Below the pieces are notes generated by a model. The model was not told the origin of the DNA, made no database searches, and saw only the letters and a list, made by a program, of their open reading frames with translations. From NCBI GenBank assembly GCA_021018995.1, contig CM037597.1, forward strand, positions 1,377,299 through 1,441,298: a DNA stretch of 64,000 nt, written 5' to 3'. The translations under genes and the position numbers were made by a program. The DNA comes from Chloranthus sessilifolius (lineage: Eukaryota > Streptophyta > Magnoliopsida > Chloranthales > Chloranthaceae). Below, one piece after another: positions 23,747 through 35,005 of the stretch (within the stretch, counting starts at the first letter, position 1; each line of letters begins with the position of its first letter).

Positions 23747-24590
23747 AACCCACCCCACGCCACACCCCATGTGGCCTTAAAAATAGTTGCTTCTAAAACC
23801 CAATATTCTTTATCTATAAGTCCTTTTAACCATAATTCTAATTAGTTAGTAGATCTGTTATTAGAGTTAGTATTTTATTTTTTGTATTTTTAATGATGAT
23901 TCCAATTGGTTACTTGATCTAGTTTTTTTTTTATTTTTTTAAACTAATTAAAAGAAATAAATATATAATTACAATAGATAAATATTCAAACAGTACAATA
24001 CTACGACCATTACAACACCAACCCGAATAAGCAAATAAAAATACAATTGCAATAAATAAATATACATATAAATGGAGTGACATGCTATTAAAAAATAAAC
24101 TAGTTATGTCAATATTAATTATTGTGGGACAAATAGGTGAGCCTTTATTATTCTTACAAAATTTTTTATTTTTATTTTTTTTATAAGAACACAAAATGAT
24201 ATTAACTTACTAATTAATGTCCATTTAAACATTTTCGGCGGCATATGATATAAAAATAATAATTTTATTATATTACAAAATAATCTATCTAATAAAAAGT
24301 AGATTAACTTATATATAATCTAATTCATTAAAAATAAATAAACTTATATATAATCTATGTTATTTTTTAAGTTCTTAATTTGTTTTTTAACTTGTGATAC
24401 ATACCTCACTAATGATTTAGAAGGTTTATATTGAAATATTATAGTTTTCTAAAAAACTTAATTTAAGTGAACTATGATTGAATGATGGAAACATAACCTA
24501 GTAAATTGACAAAGAGCTCTAAAAAGAAATAAGCAATCAGCAGCAATTCCTTTGACTAAGGGTTAGATTCAAGAAAATAATCCTTGGATG
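23747..24590. other. Very AT-rich intergenic DNA
   Basis: No gene or clear element. Open frames here are low-complexity (lysine, asparagine, isoleucine). Confidence 0.5.
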
Positions 24591-24598
24591 GGTAATAG

Positions 24599-24820
24599 CA
24601 AGGTATTAAAACCGGTATTGGTCTCGGGCATCGATTTGCCCGAGGCCGATATGTATCAGTCAATTTAAAAAGAAAGAAAAACAAACAAACAAAAAGTCTC
24701 GGTTGAAATCGAGACTTGTCGGCCAATACCCGATACGTATCGGCGATACCGATACGGGATACCGATACGTATCGGTTTGACCGAAAACCGATAAGTGCTG
24801 CCCAGATTTTTTATACCTTG
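24599..24820. mobile_element. hAT-like MITE, GTATCGG family
   Basis: Ends CAAGGTATTAAAACCGG and TTTTTTATACCTTG are inverted, flanked by GGTAATAG and GGTAATAC (8 bp, one mismatch). The interior is full of CGATACGTATCGG palindromes. Confidence 0.65.
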
Positions 24821-25014
24821 GGTAATACATGTCATCCATCTAAGATCCTTTATGAAAAAGACTCATTACTTTAAATGTCATATGCATCTTATGCAGTCAT
24901 GAAAAAGATGAGGAAACTGTGGATAAGTGTATTGCCCATAATCATATTAAACATTCCAAAAGCCTAAAAACTTGTGATTAGTCAAACGAAGTAATTTTTT
25001 TATTAACTAACAAT

Positions 25015-25115
25015 TATAGTGACAAATTTTGTCAAAATTTGGCGAAATTTCGCGAAATTTGCTGAAATGGGGTCAAATAAAAAGTTCAGGAAAATTTTGG
25101 TATTTTGTTTTTATG

Positions 25116-25176
<61 letters not shown>

Positions 25177-25347
25177 AGTGATTTATTATATACTGTAGTA
25201 ATATTTTTAAAAATATTAAAAATATTATATATATTTTTTTAATCCCCAAAACTATCCCGATTTTTTTCAAAAGGTATCGAAATGAATCTGAAATGTACCG
25301 AAAGGACCCCCACCGAAAAATTACCAAAAACAAAATTTGTCACTATG
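25015..25347. mobile_element. hAT-like MITE, CATAGTG family, copy 2
   Basis: Ends TATAGTGACAAATTTTGTC and ACAAAATTTGTCACTATG are inverted. Exact 8-bp target duplication CTAACAAT at 25007-25014 and 25348-25355. A (TA)n run of about 54 bases (25120-25173) expands the centre. Confidence 0.8.
25120..25173. repeat. (TA)n microsatellite
   Basis: Uninterrupted TA run inside the MITE at 25015-25347. Confidence 0.9.
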
Positions 25348-25355
25348 CTAACAAT

Positions 25356-25977
25356 ATGCTTTGATTAAAAAAATTGATGTCATAATCAAAACTGTCAAAA
25401 GCTTAGCTTAGGTTTTTCGAATTAAAAAAAATTAAAATTGATGAAAATTTCACTTAAAACCAATTAAAATTCATAAAGAAACTCTAATCACATTTTTAAT
25501 TTAATCAACTAACTCTAACAGAAATCAAAGATTAACATTCCAGTTAAAATCCAAGACCAAACTTACCTTTGGTTTTTCCAATAGAGAAAAAAATTGTAGT
25601 AAAAAGAAATTCAACTTAAAACCAACAAATAATCCATAAAGAAAATCAAATTGAAAATTAAATTATAATTTAAAATTTCAATTTTATCAACTCACTCTAA
25701 TCAAAAGCGAAAAACAAACTTACCTTCAATGATTTAATAATTGAACTGAACCAGCAGGCCCGACCCGATTTAACAGAAAATGGGACCCTAGCTGGTTCGG
25801 TCCGATTAAAAGCATAAAAGAAATTATTATTTTTGTCCAATCAGTTAACCGGCCATTTTTTTGGTGAAACGGCTTAAACGATTAACAAATTTTGGGCCGG
25901 TTCATCTAAAAATTTATCATATTGGTTTTTATTACAAATTTTATTAAAAAAGATTAAAGTTACAAGTATTGTGTTTT
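25356..25977. other. AT-rich intergenic DNA
   Basis: No gene seen. Around 25735-25915, GACCCGATT, GGTTCGGTCCG and TTAACCGGCC words suggest an old MITE-like repeat without readable ends. Confidence 0.4.
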
Positions 25978-26480
25978 GTGACGACCCAAACCCACACCAT
26001 AATATTGTCTAATTCTGGGCTTTAAGTCCCCTCCCCGGTTTTGTACTATTTTGTGGCGACCCAGACCCACACACACCAAGATCTTGTCCGGTTATGGGCT
26101 TAAGTACCCTCCCCGATTGATTTTGTTCATGGCATAAGTTTAAGTCCCCACCCAAAGTGAGTTGAAACATATAAGGTCTGCATACACCTTATAGCACATG
26201 CTCCGAACGGTTATCTATGGGACTATTACAATCTCCCCACCTTAAGAGCCGTCCTCACCTCCGATACCATTTTGGCGACCTCTTCTCGCCTCTGATACCA
26301 TTTCGTGACGGCCAAAGGCACACACTACGATATTGTCCGATTTTAGGCTCAAGTCCACTCTCTAACTTTTTCCTGGCATGGGCTTAAGTCCCCATCCAAA
26401 ACGCGTTGTGACAGGTAAGATCCACATTTGCCGGACAATTCCTACTATTACAATGGACAATATCATATTGGGTCGGGTCT
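25978..26480 (-). mobile_element. Cluster of small LTR (TRIM-like) terminal repeats
   Basis: Three partial direct repeats begin TGTGACGACCCAAACCCACAC (25978), TGTGGCGACCCAGACCCACAC (26051) and CGTGACGGCCAAAGGCACACAC (26303). Each runs on to ATATTGTCCG/ATCTTGTCCG and GGCTTAAGT. CCTCTGATACCA directly precedes the third and is the reverse complement of a tRNA-Met primer site, giving minus orientation. No coding room is present. It is similar in style to the TRIM repeats common in plants, but the exact family is not certain. Confidence 0.45.
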
Positions 26481-26558
26481 ATGTCGTCACACTTGTCTAA
26501 TTTATAGTTTGATGTTTAAAAAAACCCCTAAAATCATACCATATTAATTGCAAGTACG

Positions 26559-26763
26559 ATTTTTTTTTTTTTTTTATAATTTAGGGTATTCCCAAGCTTA
26601 CGCTTGGACTAATCCCCAAGGGATGTCCCCCCTCGCCCCCACCGTGTAACCAGTATTTCACGATAAATCCTACAAGGCATCCTGTTATCGTAGAAGGGAG
26701 ACACCCACACTCAATCCCATGACACCTTAACCTGTTGGTAACAAACCAAAGTCACCTACCAAC
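26559..26763 (-). mobile_element. SINE, second copy, minus strand
   Basis: Flanked by TGCAAGTACG (26549-26558) and TGCAAGTATG (26764-26773), a 10-bp duplication with one mismatch. The poly-A tail appears as a T run at 26560-26575. The minus-strand body contains TCGTGAAATACTGG, GATTAGTCCAAGCG and TAAGCTTGGGAATACCCTA, matching the SINE at 19558-19821. Confidence 0.75.
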
Positions 26764-26773
26764 TGCAAGTATG

Positions 26774-27527
26774 GTTAGTGTTAACTTTATGAGTTAACAT
26801 TACAAAATGACAAAAATAACCCCTCAATAGTTTTTTCTTTAAAAAAATTCCTTCCTTTATGCCCTCTCATCTCACTTAGTTTTAGCTAAATGAAGTCATC
26901 CAACACCATGCATCTCCATTCGATGTTCTTCACTTAGCATCCAATAAATGTGTAAAAAGGTCTCCTTGTACCTCAAATTTTCAAGTGGCATATATTTTTT
27001 CGAACAATCTAAGGCAACGATTCGAGCTCTCAAGGATCAAATTATTCACAAAGAATTAAGAAATTTTAATTTTTATAAGGGTAAGATTGTCTTAAATTTT
27101 TTGAAGAGACACCATTTGAAGGCACCTAACTTGAAGGAGGTTTTTAGGCATGAAACTGTTAACTCTAGAGCTTTCCATAAATATACAAAGTCAAGGGATT
27201 TTTTATAAATATAAAACTTTGGGGGGAGGTATTTGCAAAAATCCATACTTTATTTAAATAGTTTTAAGAATAAGTATGAACTTATAATCCATGAGGAAAC
27301 TTTTCCATAGTTTATATATATATATGAAAAAGAATTTGTCCTCTAACATTCCACATGACAGCCAAAACACTGCTTGGGTGCCACAATGGGTTCGGGTATA
27401 ATGCTTAGATCATCTGTTAAAAATTAATAAATAAATAACTCATCTCAACTATGTATTTTTTACCATTCAAATCTGAACCTTTGAAATCATTCATGTTTGA
27501 CTTGTGTTCACTCTCAAATGAGAACAT
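26774..27527. other. Intergenic DNA, no gene identified
   Basis: An 86-residue open frame at 26948-27208 (+) starts with ATG but has no recognisable domain; it is probably chance in AT-rich DNA. Confidence 0.35.
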
Positions 27528-27535
27528 ATCATCTC

Positions 27536-27773
27536 CATGGTATCAAAAATCGGTCTTTACCGATACGTATTGGCGAAACATGTCGGTTTCACGGAAAACC
27601 GATATGTATCGACTCGATACGTATTAGTATCTTAATTCGGTATCGGTATCGATCAATACCTCTATTTTTTTTAATTATTTTTTTAAAATTGACTGATTCA
27701 TATCAGTATCGGCCAAATCGTATCAGTTTTCCATGGAGCGATACCCGAATCTGATACCGATTTTGACGCCTTG
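27536..27773. mobile_element. hAT-like MITE, GTATCGG family
   Basis: The left end CATGGTATCAAAAATCGG and the right end CCGATTTTGACGCCTTG are inverted. Flanks ATCATCTC and GTAATCTC agree at 6 of 8 positions. The interior is CGATACGTAT-rich. Confidence 0.6.
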
Positions 27774-28030
27774 GTAATCTCCCTATGCTAAAATGATCAA
27801 ACCTAAAATTTTACTAATTTGCATGCTCAAAAGTACCTGTGCACTTCCAAGGATTGACGAGTTTACCATGATTAAATCTGTTTGCTCTTGACCATGAATG
27901 CGTTGGTTAAAAATGTGTGCACAAATAAAAGATGTAGAGAGTGCATGATGAAATGTAACGGTCGAGTTGAAAAGAGCAATAGGTTCTTTAACCACACCTC
28001 AGCTATCCTCCATTCATATTTAATTTGTTT

Positions 28031-28089
<59 letters not shown>
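28031..28089. repeat. (TA)n(GA)n microsatellite
   Basis: A TA run followed by about 22 GA units. Confidence 0.95.
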
Positions 28090-28091
<2 letters not shown>

Positions 28092-28170
28092 TCCTTCCAC
28101 AGTTAGAAATCTAGATTTACAAACAAAGGGATCCAAAAAATAACAAAAACAATTGTATGCAGCTATTGAG

Positions 28171-28372
28171 CATAGTGACAAATTTCGTTTTCGGTGGGGG
28201 GTCCTTTCGGTACATTTCGTATTAATTTCGATACTTTTCGGAAAAATTTCGGGAAAGTTTCGGGGATTAAAAATATATACCGAAATATACCGAAAAATAC
28301 CGAAAACTGAAATTTTCGTTTGACCCCCATTTCGCGAAATTTCGCCGAATTTCGGCGAAATTTGGCACTATG
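28171..28372. mobile_element. hAT-like MITE, CATAGTG family, copy 3
   Basis: 202 bp with ends CATAGTGACAAATTTCG and CGAAATTTGGCACTATG. Exact 8-bp target duplication CTATTGAG at 28163-28170 and 28373-28380. This is the cleanest family member. Confidence 0.85.
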
Positions 28373-28663
28373 CTATTGAGGCCTATGTTCAAAGATTACA
28401 GGAAATTTAGATAAACTTTTCCAAATCCTGAAGGCCCATTTTCGAATAAAATTCTGGCCTGTTCGGGTGAAATCTACAAACAGCAGTGTTTCATTCTCTC
28501 TAGAGAGTGGAGTGCCTCAACTCCCGTCACCCATCTTCATGAAAAAACAGGAACTCCAGGGGTTGGGGCATCACAAAGATTGGAGCCCCTAACAGCATCC
28601 ACAAAGGACGCTAAGAGAGAGAGAGAGAGAAGTGAAAAAAGGGCAATAAAACATAGTAGTTTT

Positions 28664-28848
28664 TTTTTTTTGATAACCTGGGTGTCCCAGTCTTTTAGAG
28701 CACCCAAGTAATTGCAGGGGTGCGCACCCCAAGTTAGCACATGCCAGGTCAGCAGGGGATATAAATCCCTAGGGTGGGCTCAAGAGGGGAGTTTCAAACT
28801 CATGTCTCCTGCTTGCTGAGGCGAGTACCTGGCCAGCTCACCAAACAA
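28664..28848 (-). mobile_element. tRNA-derived SINE with poly-A tail
   Basis: On the minus strand it starts TTTGGTGAGCTGGCCAGG (A-box-like), continues with ACATGAGTTTGAAACTCC (B-box-like) and CACCCTAGGGATTTATATCC, and ends in an A run (T run at about 28659-28670 on the + strand). It shares head and body with 23230-23455. Confidence 0.7.
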
Positions 28849-29035
28849 CAAATTCATATAGTTTAGGTGTATTCATTAAGGCTATGTGTAATTCTTACTT
28901 TTCCTCCACATTGTTTAGGATCCATGTATTTATTCTACCCAGTAACCTAATAGTTAAGTTTTGGTCCCCCATTTAGTCATTGGAGATGTTCATAAGGTGG
29001 TGAACTACTGCAGTAGGAGGATTTCCAAGAACTGA

Positions 29036-29127
29036 AGGGCTTGGGCCTGTAGCACAATGGAAGGTTAACAATATTGCAACCACAAGGTTGCAGGTTCAAG
29101 CCCACCATCCCTATTAAAAAAAAAGAC
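29036..29127 (+). mobile_element. Very short tRNA-derived SINE with 13-bp target duplication
   Basis: TTCCAAGAACTGA (29023-29035) and TTGCAAGAACTGA (29128-29140) flank it. The body is little more than a tRNA-like unit: TGTAGCACAATGG (A-box-like) and GGTTGCAGGTTCAAGCCC (B-box-like), then a poly-A run. Confidence 0.7.
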
Positions 29128-29523
29128 TTGCAAGAACTGACATATAGAAAGAAATAAGACTGGAGTAGGGAGGATTTGAAATCCTCATCAAGGTGCTGGA
29201 CATGCTGTGGGGAAATCTATCATTTCCTCATCTATGTGGTTTTTTGTGTAACAATGTGAAGTGGAGAGGATGAAGTAGCAACCTATGTGCTACACTAATG
29301 TGCTCAGTTTCAGTTTTCAGATTCTTAAGTAGTGCTTATCATCTCATTATAATGCATCCATAGTTGTTAAATGTGTCAGACGAGGCATAGGCGGTAGACG
29401 CCCTTTGGAGCTGGCGGTGAAGTCTGTTAATATTACAATTATTTCGTACTTGTCATATTAATTTATGGTGGATTTATAGTAAATAATAAATATGTGGGAT
29501 CAACCAATAATGATAAATATGGG

Positions 29524-29614
29524 ATTGGGCCTTAGCTGAAGTGGTGATGCACACATAATTTGAAGTCAGGGGGTCTAAATTGCAATCCCTAACTATCATT
29601 GTTTAAGAAAAAAA
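29524..29614 (+). mobile_element. Second short tRNA-like SINE
   Basis: GGGCCTTAGCTGAAGTGG (A-box-like), GGGGGTCTAAATTGCAATCCC (a B-box-like sequence, altered) and a terminal A run. No target duplication was readable. Confidence 0.45.
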
Positions 29615-30129
29615 AACTCAAATAATTTATAAGTTTGGTTGCAGTGTTCATCATCGCTTGATCCATTGTAGTTGTCTTTAGTAGGCCCAAGGCGGATAAA
29701 GCGGAAGCAAGCTAGGTCTAGGCAGTCACCTTCCCTAAGCAGGGTCCCCTCGGTGGGGGTGGGGGGGAGGGGGTAGGCGAGGCTCACTTTTATGCTCATC
29801 TGAAGGTAGCTTATGGGGATCTAATCTGTTCCCATTCCAGTAGGATATCTGCCACCTATAGCACCTGCCTGCAGAACCTACCAGACCATCAACAAAGATC
29901 CTCCTCAATCGTGTTTCCTACAGATCTATGTGGATACAGCTTTTGTTTCCAATTGTCAGGTATGATATCGATCCAAAAAAAAAAAAAACTTGGGTATGAT
30001 TTCTCATGTTTTGCAGTTGAGTTGGATTCTTTACATTCAGCATGAAATACGTCAAATAATTTGTTGTGCCTTGAGAGATTTAGATTGAAATCATACGATC
30101 TAACTAATATTTTATGAACAGCTGGGTAG

Positions 30130-30718
30130 GTGGAGAACGACTACTAGTACTATGATTGCTTATTTTCTGAACATTCGAATTGATTACGGAATTCCTACAT
30201 TGGGGAAGAAGCTTGAGGTTGGTTCCTCTCGGCTTTTGGGGTATCCATGTGTCTCGGGGAATCATTCGCTCATTCGTTGGCAAAGTAGCCCAACTCTCCT
30301 TTCATGGACAATTTTGCAATTTTGTGGAGATTGCTTCCTATGGCGATCCTTTGGGAGACTTGGAAAGCACGAAATAGATGAATATTTGATAAGAAATTCA
30401 GTACATGCAATGGTGTGTTCAACGTGATATTGATGATAATTTTGGATGGTGTTTGGTTTCTCCCAAGTGCTTGGCCTCTTCGATAGAGGAGATTGCCAGA
30501 GAGTGGAAGCAGCTTAGACCTCCTTAGACGTCGGTTTTGGGGTTGAGTGGGGTTGGGGTTTCCCGCAGTTTCCCTTTGTCCCATGTTGTATCCTATGTAC
30601 GATAACTTTCTTGTTTTCTTTGTTTGTTGTATTCTTTTTTGCAGTTTTTCTTCACGCCGAGTCTCTCTCTCAGCCTTTGATCCGTTGTATCTTTCGCTTG
30701 TGTTAATGATTATATAGC
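30130..30718 (+). mobile_element. L1-type LINE 3' tail
   Basis: The + strand contains an L1 C-terminal pattern (…WETWKARNR…IFDKKF…) near 30350-30400, followed by a T-rich 3' untranslated region. 5' truncated; no RT core. Confidence 0.5.
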
Positions 30719-30901
30719 ACACTTACCGATAAAAAGAAGCTGGAGGTTGAAGTGTTGCATCTTCATTACATAAAATAATTGGATGTGGCAAGGGCCACAA
30801 CACGCTTTTGGAAATGATGATATCCTATTATTGTGGTAGATAACACAATCGTTTGAGAAGATGATTGAGTGTTGGGAGGCCTTGGATGTTATTATTGAGA
30901 G

Positions 30902-31082
30902 CAAGGTATCAAGTCAGTATCAGTATCGGGTATCAGTATACCATGGACCGATATGTATCGGCCGATACCAATACGGACACCAATACACCTTTATTTTATT
31001 TTTTGTTAAATCAAATAAAGGAGGTATTGGCCGATACCTGATCTGTATCGGCCGATATCGATACGGCCCCGATACTGGAATG
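30902..31082. mobile_element. GTATCGG-family MITE, one end missing
   Basis: It begins CAAGGTATCAAGTCAG and holds TATCGGCCGATACC palindromes. The right inverted end is not recognisable. Confidence 0.5.
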
Positions 31083-32486
31083 CAGGGAAGTCTACAATCA
31101 ACATGTAGAGCCGAGTGTAAGGAAGGTGGCATTGATCTGTAGTGCAGAGTGCTTAAAGTCCCTCATGGGTACCGACCCATTTCCCTCTGTGTGTGTGTGA
31201 AAGGGTCTTTTCAATATTTAAAGATACTGGGAAAATTTTGTGATTAGAAGAACTTAGGAATTTGTCCTTGTAAGTTGAGGCTTGTTAATAAATCCACGCC
31301 AACCTTACGCATCTCCCCGTCTTTGGCTTTTAGGTCGCAAATACTCTCATACAAAGAGGAAATCTCAATTTTTACCTTAAATGATTATAGGAGCATTTTT
31401 TTTTTTTAACCAAAAAATCAAAAGGGAATGGAATTGCCAAAAGGCAGAGTTTAGGATTAGAAAGAGCTGTCAAGTCTCCCATTCTTTCAATAAGGAAAGA
31501 AGAAAGAAAATGGAGTTCAATTACTGGAAGAACTCTCTGTTTGGGACACCTCAATAAATTGGGCGACCCGCCTTAATTCATTTCTATGTCAAAAAAATGC
31601 TTTAGTACAAGTCGATATGTATGTTGGTGTTGATACATATGTTTTCCTGAGCAAAGGAATGTCGAGTGCATCATAGTTGAAAGTGCTTCCTTCACCCTTT
31701 GAATATATAATGTTCCCAATACCGTTCCTAAGCAAGAAACCTACCATGTTAAATGTGTTGGTTTTGTCGATATTGATCTGATTGCCCATATGAAACTTGA
31801 TGCAACTCTCCTCCATGATATTGCTCCACATTGTAACTAAACCATTGAGAAGGACCAAACATTCCTCTTAGCATTCCAGCTCAGCCCTCATGTGTGTCCT
31901 CGAAGTCAAAGAAATTGAGCATGTAGAATTAACAATGAACATAAAAGAATACCTAGTCCATGCATGTAGAAAAATGTGGGAGGGAGAAAAGGTGGTGGGA
32001 CTTTCTCTAAGGCCCATTTGTATGACTACCGTCTCCACACAAGAGAGGTATTTGAAAGGGAGAAAAGTAAAAGCAAATGTCATCCCACCGATTAGGGTTG
32101 GAAGGTAATTAATGAATATTCCAAGTTGAGCCTAATTGAAGAATTCAAGTTACAAATCAGTCATAATAAATGAGGATTCTTCCTCCTCTCTCAGTCAAAA
32201 AAAAAAAGAAGAGGGTTCTTCGAGCGATTTTTCAAATTCAAGAAAGTTAAAATTACATGGGATGGCTCATTTCTTCGTCATTTTTTATTTAAAAACTAAG
32301 TGTTCTAACTTGCAAGCTCCACAGCCATTGAGACCTTTTTGAACTCTTTGCAAATCTTTCTTTTTCCTCCTTTTTGGGTTTTTTTCCTTGGTGGGGGGGG
32401 GGGGGGGGGGGGGGGGCGCATTGTTGTGGAATGTGGGGGTAGGTATGCTCTTTGCAATTCTGTCTTTAAATTCCTTTGCATCAAGT
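31083..32486. other. Intergenic DNA with unassigned open frames
   Basis: A minus-strand open frame at 31589-31858 (89 residues) has no recognised family. A T run at 31391-31403 next to a minus-strand open frame may mark a retroposon tail. The last few hundred bases before 32487 probably include the left LTR of the gypsy-like fossil, but its start could not be found. A G run of 24 lies at 32393-32416. Confidence 0.3.
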
Positions 32487-32995
32487 TGGTATCAAAGCAG
32501 GCCCCATAGATTGAGGAGTCGTGAGGGTTGAAAGAAAAGGACATGTTGCTCATGGTTAGGGTGTAAACAACAGTCCACCATTAGAGAAATTCCATGAGCT
32601 TCGAAGGTTAGATGAAAGCAAGAGTTGCTCAACAGAATTGTTTGCAACATAGGTCGATTACTCATGAGAGTGACTCATCTAATTCATCCAACATCAACTA
32701 TTTTTGTCACCAATGCGGAGAGGAATATTATTGGCATGCTGGAGCCCTCGAAGCTGGCAACAAGGGAATTCGGGTAGCTATCCCAAAATTTCATGGACAG
32801 CTACAGTCGAATGAATTTCTTGATTGGTTGGGGAGGATGAATCTTTCTTTGAGTAGAAAGATCTTCCCGATAAAAAGCAAGTGAAGCTTTTGAGCACAAT
32901 ATTCAAAGTTGATGGCTTAATGTTGTGGCAACAAATTCAGGAATCACAGAAATGCAAAGGTAAGTTTAAAAATTTTGTCCTTGGGACATCATGAA
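32487..32995 (+). mobile_element. Gypsy-type LTR fossil: primer site and gag N-terminal part
   Basis: TGGTATCAAAGCAGG (32487-32501) is a tRNA-Met primer site. A gag-like stretch follows (…IPKFHGQLQSNEFLDWLGRMN…, then …GLMLWQQIQES…), typical of plant Ty3/gypsy gag. The fossil is interrupted to the right by the L1 nest. A same-strand gag C-terminal part lies at 39480-40150. It is broken and old. Confidence 0.6.
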
Positions 32996-35005
32996 AACAT
33001 TTTTTTATAATTAACCGGTAACAAAAACACATACTAAAAACAGTGAAGAATACAAACCAGGAAAGAGTAGTGAGAGGCTACCCCAAAAATAGCCCACTTG
33101 TCCCACATAAAACCAGCCAAAAAGGCAGCCCAATGACAAGCTAGACACTCTTCAGTCTGCACCAGCGGAAGAGTTAAGAGTTCAGAAGCAAGTTATATCC
33201 CATTCATCCAAAAGGCAGAGATCGTATCCTCAACCCCCCCTTATGAGCAAATCTGACCCAGCTAAGAGCAAAATCCCGAGCAGATTTAACAACAAATTTA
33301 AAAGGTCTTCCAACCTTTCGAAAAACTATTATTTCTTTCCATCCAGATTGCCAGATCTCCGCGTAGGCATTAATTTTCCAGAGTTCCCCCTTAGTGTCCT
33401 TAAAACAGCGTCCATCCCACTGCTCAAGGTTAGCACTCCCCTCGAGGAAGACCCAGTTAATTTTAAAGGTGCACAGAACAGCCCCTATATCTGCCTAGTG
33501 ACAGAAAAATGAATGACAGTGATCAATGGACTCCCTCCCCTGCAAGCACAAGGGGCACTTGTTGCGTATATTGATCCCTCCATTAATAAGTTGGTCAATC
33601 GTAAAGATTCTTCCTAACGTAGATCACATCCCTAGATGCTGTAAAATCAGCTTAAAGTAGATGAAAACCTACCTTAAAACTGATGTTGCTTTATAGAAAC
33701 GCAACGAACACCCTCTGATATTGCATCAGCGGCATTAAAAGTCTAAGAACTACTATCCAGCAGAGATTGAGAGATTAAAGCCCTCAAATATCTCAGATTT
33801 GAGACTCAGGAAGTCTCACAGAAAACCAGGGTGAGGACCCTCAAAAGTTTCAGATCTGTTCCTCAAAAGAAAACGCAAGAAGAAAAATTCTCATCCCATC
33901 ATAATTCAAATTAATTAATTTATGTAGCAGCTTTACATATATATAATAAAAGACAAAAAAAAAAAAAAAAAAAAAGACATCTACTTTGACTCTAAGTACA
34001 CTTTCTACTTCTATTTTTACTAGAATCCCACCTAACATAAACTCTTAAATTCCTACTAAACAACCTAGAAAACTACGACTGCATTTACTATTTACTCTAA
34101 CCTTATCTCTTACCTTTTAGGCCCCTAAACATAATAGGAAATAAAAATAATAAATATTTTGAAACTCCTTTTGAGATTACCAAGATTGAGATTTCTTAGT
34201 AATCTGCCAGTCACATGATCCACTTAAGTGATCACATGGACTACAACATGGCCAATCTTATGGCCCACTTGGCCCAATGGTCTTTATTTTAAAACCCTTT
34301 TTAAAACTTCTATGCAGCCCCTTTAAATATAAATCCCAGCCCCATTGACCATGTTCCTTTTAACCGAGTTAAGAAGTTCAATAACGCTTGCGAAGTCATT
34401 TCTGCCATCCATTTGAATTCCCCAGCCATTGTCACACCTCCCATAATTAGAAGACAATACTTGCCACCAAAGTTTATCCTTTTCATTATCATCACCCAAT
34501 CTCCCACAGCCATTTCCCAACAGAGCCTTATTAACTTGATCCATCCTCCGGATACCAAAACCACTAATGTTCTTGTTAAGGCGGCAGTAGATAAGGTGGA
34601 ATTTTCTAGTTTCACTTCCTCCTCAAAGGAATCATGGGCAATCTTCTCAAGCTAGTTGATGACCTTGACCAGAGCGACGAACCTAGACATAAAAAAGATT
34701 GAAAGGGTAGCAAGAGTGGATTTGATAAGAGTCAATCTGCCCCCATTATAACATTTTGCTCTTCCAAGTTGCAAGTCTCTTTTGGAATCTAGTAAGAACC
34801 AGTTCCCACATATAAGCCTTCAATTTCCCGGTCCCAAGGGGTAGCCCAAGGCATGTCATAGGGAGCTTTTCATGCATGCAGCCGATAATATCCGACAGAG
34901 ATTCCATCCTATCACAGTCAACCCCGATACCAACCAATTTGGATTTGTACAGATTCACCTTCTGGCCCAACACGGCTTCATGAGACCCGAGAAGAATCTC
35001 AAGTC
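32996..35005 (-). mobile_element. L1-type LINE copy 3, minus strand, 5' truncated
   Basis: The poly-A end is the T run at 33000-33006. The minus strand reads a zf-RVT domain (NKCPLCLQGRESIDH, about 33510-33590) and, farther 5', the post-RT region (GQKVNLYKSKLVGIG… CLGLPLGTGKL) at 34746-34973. It starts inside ORF2, so it is 5' truncated. About 0.67 kb of foreign sequence (33637-34306) interrupts it, and part of ORF2 is missing at that point. Confidence 0.7.
33637..34306. mobile_element. Unclassified insertion inside L1 copy 3
   Basis: AT-rich non-coding sequence with a central A run (33957-33975) replaces part of L1 copy 3. It could be a solo LTR, but no ends or target duplication could be fixed. 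Confidence 0.35.

Noticed and set aside
25978-26480. Assignment to the Cassandra TRIM family
   Set aside because: The TGTGACGACCC…ATATTGTCC start is similar, but I could not see the 5S-RNA-like promoter segment that defines Cassandra, so only a TRIM-like call is made.
27497-27754. Open frame with RYRYRS-type repeats
   Set aside because: It lies within the GTATCGG MITE; the repeats in the protein reflect the DNA palindromes.
29036-29110. A functional tRNA gene
   Set aside because: Promoter-like boxes are present, but there is no full cloverleaf, and the poly-A tail with target duplication marks it as a SINE.
31589-31858. 89-residue minus-strand open frame as a gene
   Set aside because: No recognisable domain, no splice or promoter context, and repeat-rich surroundings.
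32393-32416. G runs here and at 6705, 41286 and 63514 as functional G-quadruplex sites
   Set aside because: They are plain homopolymers next to other simple repeats, prone to sequencing error, with no link to a promoter that I can see.
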